DNA of 6,778 nucleotides from Candidatus Nealsoniibacteriota bacterium (lineage in GTDB: Bacteria; Patescibacteriota; Minisyncoccia; Minisyncoccales; CSSED10-335), in NCBI GenBank assembly GCA_003557585.1, contig PWOE01000004.1, positions 1-6,778 of the forward strand, written 5' to 3'. A program made the position numbers and the translations under genes. This document shows, piece after piece, positions 4,001 through 6,778 of this stretch. The notes below the pieces were generated by a model that searched no databases, was not told where the DNA came from, and saw nothing but the letters and a program-made list of their open reading frames with translations. The number at the start of each line of letters is the position of its first letter. Position 1 is the stretch's first letter.

Positions 4001-6778
4001 GGTATCGAAACTGGCGCGAGCCGCCGATCGGCGATCAAATCGGAACGCTTATTGCGCAAACCTCACCTGATGGAACAACATGGAGCAATCAGGTAACTGT
4101 TACGGTGGACAATGATGAATACCTGCTCTCAGAAACGTATTTACTCGAACCAGACCATCATTATTTCCGCATTCTGCTTTCGGAGGGGAGTGCGCCTGTC
4201 CTGGTGGATGAGATCAAAGTGTCCAAACCGCAGGATCCCGCCATCGTGTCAATCAGCGGTTGGCACGAACCCGAACTTCCCTTCATCAACGACGAAGTCA
4301 GTCTGCATGCCCAGGTGAGCCCGCAGCTCGGTGCGCACAGCCTGTCGGTGACGTCGTATTACCGCATCGGCACGTCGGGCGTATTTACGGTCGTTGCAAT
4401 GGACGAAATATCCGCGAACCTCTTTCAATCCGTATCCAATATTCCTCCACAACCGACGAATACCGTCGTGCAATATTACATGGAAGCCTGGTACGGAGGG
4501 CCCGGCAGTGCGTCGACACGCCCAATTTATTATCCCGCCGGCGGCTCCAATAACCCCGCCTGGTACGGGATCCCGCGCAACCCGCCGGGCCGGGTGTGGA
4601 TTAATGAAGTCGATTATCGGTCATATGTCCGGATTGAGGAACCCCCTCCTTTTGGGACTTGGATATCGTATGAGTTTATCGAACTGGCGGGGCATGCCGA
4701 TATGGATATCAGTGGGTGGTCCATTGAGCTGAGAACGGGCGCCACGCCGGAATTCCGATTATTCGACCACTACATCATGACCAACGGCACGGTGATCGTG
4801 GATGTAATAGATGGTTTCGGCTTCTTCGTTCTGGCGGCGGAAGGCATCGATGCGCCGCCCCGGGATATGTTGCTGACCAATCGCCTGGGGACCACTTCTC
4901 ATCGACCAGGCGCCGTTCGTTTGCTGAATGAAATGGGCGGGATTGAAGATACGCTTTCGTACGACGGAAGTGTACCCGCGCATGAATTTGTGGCCACCCT
5001 GGATCCGGATACCTCTCTCACCAATTCGGTCTCGCTTGTGGGCGTAGGATCGGCGAAAGCGCATTTTACCTGGGCGTCCGATACCACCATGCCTACGCCC
5101 GGTGCGCCCAACGAAGGGCAGACCTTTGCCGATCCTGCCGAGATTGCCACGGACCATGGTTCTTTGGCCTTCCAGTATATCGCGGGTAGTTTTAATCCGC
5201 CTGCGCAAAGCCTGGTGGTGTCCAATGCGGGATTATCGGATTTGATCTACGAAGAATTCGGCGTCAGTCATGCGTGGCTGGACGTGGACCCTCTTGAAGG
5301 CGACGCGTTGGGACCCGGCGAAACGAGGACGCATACGGTGCTGGTCGATACCACCGGCATCACGGGCCACCGGAACGGTTCCCTGACGATTCACAGCGGT
5401 GTGGCCGCGAATAGCCCGTTCTCGATACCGGTCAACCTCACCCAGATCAGCGTGGGCGAGGCCCTGCTCCGCTATCCGCTCGACCGGGACGGTGCCACGC
5501 TGGCTCTCAATCGAGGCACCATTGGTTCGGCGGGCAATCTCACGTTGGCTGACGGCGCGACTTGGAGCTTGGAAACGCGGGGTGTCTCCGGACAATTGGG
5601 TGATTTTGCGTACATCTCTCCGACCAACACGGCCTTGGCCAGGACCGCCGGGTCCGTGACTGGTTTGAATAACCGGGTGCAATTCACGGTAACCGGTTGG
5701 TTGAAACCCACAGGGACCGGAGGCGTGCATTACGTTCTCGGAAATCGGTCCTCAGGGCAGGGCTTTGAGGTCATGACTTCCGAGGATTATCAAAACGTGC
5801 GCCTCCTTTCGTCCGATGGTGGCGCGCCGGCGGCCGTCACGTCTACCAATGGACTGTTTCCATCCAATACCTGGACGTTTTTCGCCATCGCGTACGACAG
5901 CACGGAGAACGGACCTGATGCGGTTCAATTTTATCGAGGGACTACTAACGACAGCATCTACCTGTATTCATCGCAAGGGAAGGGCGATCTGGGTGGGTCC
6001 GGAACAAGCACGAACCGCTTCCATCTCGGGGGCACCGGGGCCAATGCATTTATCGGTTGGATGGATGACGTGCGTGTGTATAACGGCGTATTGGATCCGA
6101 TGCGCCTTGAAGCCATACGTGTTGACGGTATTACGCGGGATACGGGGGAGGGAGAGCCGCCCGAAATTACCGTTCAACCGCAAAGCGATACGGTCATGCT
6201 GGGCGCGGACGCCACGTTCTCGGTGACGGCAACGGGGGATCCGTTGCCGCAATATCAATGGCGGAAGAACGGAACGAACGTGGCGAATGCGACCGGATTC
6301 CAGTACTTCATCGGAAACGCGCAACTCTCGCACGCTGGTGACTATGACGTTGTTGTATTCAATGCCCTGGGCTCGATTACCAGCCAGGTTGCGACCCTGA
6401 CCGTCAACGATCGGCCTAGGATTCAGGCGCACCCCACCAATCACTATGTGTATCTGGGCGCCGACGTTGAGTTCAGCCTGACTGCTTCGGGTTATCCGGT
6501 GCCGGCTTATCAATGGAGCAAGGATGGAACGAACATTGTCGGGGCCACAGAATCCACATATGTTATCACAGATGCACAGCTTTCCGATAGAGGGCTGTAC
6601 AGAGTAGTACTTACCAATATTTATGGCACTGCAGTCAGTGGCGACGCATTGCTACAAGTCCTCGACCCCGAGGAACTTGAGTTTGACGTATCCGAGGCTT
6701 TGCGTCCGGGTCCCGGTGGTTCGGTGCTGGTGAACTGGCCGACGGCGTATGGCCGCGTATTTGATCTTTATTGGAGCA
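979..6778 (+). CDS. Giant secreted multidomain binding protein (CBM48-like, CBM4-like, nested sandwich modules, LTD, BACON-like, LamG, Ig), 3' end outside window
   Basis: One frame without a stop runs from TTG at 979 to the window end: 1933 codons plus one base. The start is fixed by AAGGGG six bases upstream and by an immediately following signal peptide with cleavage after Ala25 (ASA|DFD). Approximate domains by residue: CBM48/AMPK-like 30-134; CBM4_9-like 137-304; sandwich module A 312-463; module B 468-598 plus 747-757, split by C 599-735; module D1 766-819 plus 991-1084, split by D2 820-980; E-set-like 1085-1204; lamin tail domain 1205-1381; BACON-like 1384-1491; LamG 1494-1719; Ig 1727-1811 and 1812-1896; start of an Fn3-like domain from about 1897. 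No glycoside hydrolase, protease or other catalytic motif is seen, so I infer an extracellular or surface binding or scaffold role, probably toward carbohydrate. The mature part has only four cysteines. The anchor is not visible. The gene has its own promoter. Family names are motif-based; the LTD, LamG and Ig calls are the surest. Confidence 0.93.
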   Translation, partial: MNRHVSVCGFFLAGFFVVATAVASADFDSYYDEINIAGSFNDWDTTSHKLDLIADHIWRGDFTITNSVFAFKFVAGDWSIRNWGHDNPNENNALPIAGLGEWDGPDTWINNPTANTTIRFYFNDATGSYSVFLVNNLFANLLYNTSFETQGTAAGRARYWQWGVPSPHGDSWGSAVRSGPDATAARSGDWIVSILGTNLGSEDYGGVWQEAPAESGITYEGSAYFRAPTNWTAQVQEIKLEFYRHDFGPALAQYSAALSGLTTDWKQYTVQGEAPPGTAWARIIINVERSGESGALHVDDVSLVGLSPRRTQDFDAWFSAVTDGCYLFADWSMCTGKVVSTYMYEEEEIPLARSGLAASLSAEGSYVRTPRLQTGVGMISFYYRHGYQGDPGDGPDEPVHLSVEVSPTGDFWEEVATRSNIYNTVYNRLDVFQFRDSAYFVRIRHKGGSTNRLLLDNVSIALPVAQPRFMHFDAWDASATNVGCHTFLNWQVCTGIVSSAIAKSGKAAQIFGDDNDSNYLLTPKFEDGYGAISFSYRRGFSGVNTVGLSLEASTNGADWTVLDTISNIDSLLWKDYSAFYVQTTPHYIRIRNIRETNVLENLNEFIVEGFDDGATPPPGWEFNEIGEYWGEGSYGEAPPSIALNQDGSYVITPEILNPTNATFMLKGQGSSRPENSFEVEGFIAGNWQQLAMYSNISMNRVTKQLSLSQNITQLRFTYHKPESGMNVAFDDLIVTGEGTAGDPGAAQVLVLDDVNIGYPVEYPNQNFDSWPTKDNYAIGTTRHQGWRLNGSIIVNAEKAYAGQAARLLRLGIGGEDGYFVDFESETSSFVSGSTGYPLGIYTLGGLNWQIGPQALIRGDAGDMKFGQRSVRLRLDGGVYGSITMLEDKTNGIGTISFYYARANFANDRTPTAPSFVVEYSTDGGDDWVQAGGETSLDGVDELTPFSAVVNVAGNARIRIRQTAGTAARRWNVDDIMITDYDPSPGPGDDDPYIISHFFPAGIGPISFRYRNWREPPIGDQIGTLIAQTSPDGTTWSNQVTVTVDNDEYLLSETYLLEPDHHYFRILLSEGSAPVLVDEIKVSKPQDPAIVSISGWHEPELPFINDEVSLHAQVSPQLGAHSLSVTSYYRIGTSGVFTVVAMDEISANLFQSVSNIPPQPTNTVVQYYMEAWYGGPGSASTRPIYYPAGGSNNPAWYGIPRNPPGRVWINEVDYRSYVRIEEPPPFGTWISYEFIELAGHADMDISGWSIELRTGATPEFRLFDHYIMTNGTVIVDVIDGFGFFVLAAEGIDAPPRDMLLTNRLGTTSHRPGAVRLLNEMGGIEDTLSYDGSVPAHEFVATLDPDTSLTNSVSLVGVGSAKAHFTWASDTTMPTPGAPNEGQTFADPAEIATDHGSLAFQYIAGSFNPPAQSLVVSNAGLSDLIYEEFGVSHAWLDVDPLEGDALGPGETRTHTVLVDTTGITGHRNGSLTIHSGVAANSPFSIPVNLTQISVGEALLRYPLDRDGATLALNRGTIGSAGNLTLADGATWSLETRGVSGQLGDFAYISPTNTALARTAGSVTGLNNRVQFTVTGWLKPTGTGGVHYVLGNRSSGQGFEVMTSEDYQNVRLLSSDGGAPAAVTSTNGLFPSNTWTFFAIAYDSTENGPDAVQFYRGTTNDSIYLYSSQGKGDLGGSGTSTNRFHLGGTGANAFIGWMDDVRVYNGVLDPMRLEAIRVDGITRDTGEGEPPEITVQPQSDTVMLGADATFSVTATGDPLPQYQWRKNGTNVANATGFQYFIGNAQLSHAGDYDVVVFNALGSITSQVATLTVNDRPRIQAHPTNHYVYLGADVEFSLTASGYPVPAYQWSKDGTNIVGATESTYVITDAQLSDRGLYRVVLTNIYGTAVSGDALLQVLDPEELEFDVSEALRPGPGGSVLVNWPTAYGRVFDLYWS
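1066..1380 (+). other. CBM48 / AMPK glycogen-binding-like domain (residues 30-134)
   Basis: 'INIAGSFNDWD' near the start, 'FAFKFVAGDWSIRNWG' in the middle and a closing 'TGSYSVFLV' strand form the pattern of E-set starch- or glycogen-binding domains (the 'G.FN.W' signature, then 'FKF...W..NWG'). Aromatic residues Trp43 and the two Trp around 79-83 are candidate sugar-contacting positions. In other proteins this fold sits beside amylase-type catalytic domains. Here it stands at the mature N-terminus with no such neighbour. The fold call is fairly sure, the ligand is not. Confidence 0.65.
1381..1893 (+). other. CBM4_9-like jelly-roll domain (residues 137-304)
   Basis: It opens with 'NLLYNTSFE', the usual 'N.GFE' entry of CBM4/9-type jelly rolls. 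It continues with 'SGDWIVSI', 'GGVWQEAPAESGITYEGSAY' (a 'v.Q...v..G..Y' strand pair), and 'TTDWKQYTVQGEAP' (the 'W....v'-type strand). It closes with 'GALHVDDVSLVG', the conserved 'l.vDDvsl' last strand. Length and order match the family. Carbohydrate binding is a family-level expectation; other family members act only as structural modules. Confidence 0.65.
1912..4230 (+). repeat. Array of five related beta-sandwich modules, two apparently nested in others (residues 312-1084)
   Basis: Divergent protein-level modules share four landmarks: an 'F-D-x-W' entry, an 'ISFYYR' strand, an 'RIR' strand, and a closing 'LDDV-hydrophobic' strand. Module A (1912-2367) is intact. Module B (2380-2772) reaches 'YIRIRN'; its expected closing strand 'VLVLDDVNI' appears only at 3220-3246, after module C (2773-3183). 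Module D1 starts at 3274 with 'NFDSW' and stops near 'EDGYF' (3435). A full module D2 (3436-3918) follows, and then the rest of D1, from 'PYIISHFF' through 'ISFRYR' and 'YFRILL' to 'LVDEIKVS' (3949-4230). C resembles the choice-of-anchor J / MAM-like style ('GFDDG..PPPGW' to 'AFDDLIV'). The function of these modules is not known from sequence; adhesion or ligand binding is the inference. Confidence 0.6.
4231..4590 (+). other. E-set / Ig-like linker domain before the lamin tail domain (residues 1085-1204)
   Basis: The segment begins 'IVSISGWHEPELPFINDEV' and has alternating hydrophobic strands, 'SVTSYYRIGTSGVFTVVAM' and 'VQYYMEAWYGGPG', ending in a Pro/Gly/Asn-rich tail. This resembles the Ig-like segments that often precede lamin tail domains in large exported bacterial proteins. 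I do not recognise a named family with certainty. It is probably a spacer. Confidence 0.4.
4591..5121 (+). other. Lamin tail domain, LTD (residues 1205-1381)
   Basis: 'VWINEVDY' opens the domain, followed by 'EFIELAGHADMDISGWSIEL', the LTD core 'EfIEL.n....dlsGWsl'. Then come 'GFFVLAAEG', 'GAVRLLNEMGGIEDTLSYDG' and the closing 'TPGAPNEGQ', the usual 'sPGa.N' end of this family. All landmarks are present in order and the length fits. In bacteria LTDs are found in exported or surface proteins, often next to CotH, nuclease or Ig domains; their exact binding partners are mostly unknown. Confidence 0.85.
5128..5451 (+). other. BACON-like domain (residues 1384-1491)
   Basis: 'AQSLVVSNAGLSDLIYE' is followed by 'AWLDVDPLEGDALGPGETRT', 'HTVLVDTTGI', 'HRNGSLTIHS' and 'SPFSIPVNL'. 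This reproduces the BACON-type order: entry strand ending 'snaG', a 'W..v.p..G.l.pG' strand pair, a 'v.vd..g...G...g.l.v.s' hairpin, and a final 'ipV.l' strand. The family is common in polysaccharide-directed exported proteins, where it may bind carbohydrate or act as a spacer. Confidence 0.6.
5458..6135 (+). other. LamG / concanavalin A-like lectin domain (residues 1494-1719)
   Basis: The domain starts at 'EALLRYPLDRDGATLALNRG'. It has 'FTVTGWLKPTGTGGVHYVLG' (the 'fTisaWvk....~g....ilg' strand), 'NTWTFFAIAYDS' (the 'W.hvA.tyd' strand), 'FHLGGTG', and 'AFIGWMDDVRVYNGVLDP', the near-universal 'f.G.iDDvriYn.aLs' end of LamG-like jelly rolls. Length is typical at about 225 residues. Such domains bind glycans or proteins. 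This example has no obvious enzymatic residues. Confidence 0.85.
6157..6660 (+). repeat. Two tandem Ig domains lacking the canonical disulfide (residues 1727-1896)
   Basis: Each unit has 'I..qP.....LGADA.FSvTA.G.P.P.YQW.K.GTN' followed by 'AQLS..G.Y.VV..N..G'. The invariant tryptophans are at residues 1761 and 1846, 85 residues apart. The usual Ig cysteines are replaced by hydrophobic residues, as is common in bacterial Ig-like domains. At nucleotide level 6241-6279 and 6496-6534 match at 31 of 39 bases, so the pair looks like a relatively recent tandem duplication. The second unit has Leu where the first has Asp in the 'G-D-Y' corner. Confidence 0.85.
6661..6778 (+). other. Start of an Fn3-like C-terminal domain, cut by window end (residues 1895-1933)
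   Basis: After the second Ig domain, 'LEFDVSEALRPGPGGSVLV' leads to 'NWPTAYGRVFDLYWS'. This resembles the 'v.l.W.s..gr.Y.vy.stnl' segment that, in large exported proteins of Verrucomicrobiota-type bacteria, often precedes a PEP-CTERM or another C-terminal sorting signal. The window ends before any such signal can be seen. Confidence 0.4.

Noticed and set aside
5968..6513. Minus-strand open frame of 181 codons
   Set aside because: It is opposite the LamG end and Ig domains, which have clear motifs on the plus strand. The translation is Arg-rich and has no recognisable family.

Overview
The window holds two plus-strand genes, both cut by a window edge, separated by a 208-base intergenic region. 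Mixed GC content, a pseudopilin-like protein and a huge secreted protein built from a CBM48-like domain, a CBM4-like domain, a lamin tail domain, LamG and Ig domains suggest the Verrucomicrobiota / Kiritimatiellota / Lentisphaerota group. That placement is an inference from architecture only. There is no rRNA or other marker gene, and I see no tRNA, CRISPR array or insertion sequence.

Bases 1-770 are the 3' part of a gene whose reading frame is still open at base 1. The visible 255 residues resemble the C-terminal part of the large GspK-like / Verru_Chthon cassette A-like pseudopilin-associated proteins of this superphylum. A very GC-rich Gly/Asp/Arg/Glu linker precedes this domain. Bases 771-978 carry an imperfect stem-loop, a strong sigma70-type promoter (TTGACA, 18 bases, TATAGT) and an AAGGGG ribosome binding site.

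Bases 979-6778 are one uninterrupted frame of 1933 codons that starts at TTG and runs off the window. It encodes a Sec-exported protein. In order it has: a signal peptide; a CBM48/AMPK-type glycogen-binding-like domain; a CBM4_9-like jelly roll; an array of five related 'FD.W ... ISFYYR ... RIR ... LDDV' beta-sandwich modules; an E-set-like linker; a lamin tail domain; a BACON-like domain; a LamG/ConA-like domain; two tandem Ig domains; and the start of an Fn3-like domain. No catalytic domain is visible, so the expected role is surface or extracellular binding of polysaccharide or another ligand. The C-terminal anchor (PEP-CTERM, autotransporter or other) lies outside the window.

The most interesting structure is in the module array (about 1912-4230). 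Two of its five modules appear to be inserted inside two others, at different loops: module C splits module B before its last strand, and module D2 splits module D1 in the middle. The only four cysteines of the mature protein sit at identical positions in modules A and B (C-x8-C). The tandem Ig domains still share about 79% nucleotide identity over 39 bases, which points to a fairly recent duplication.
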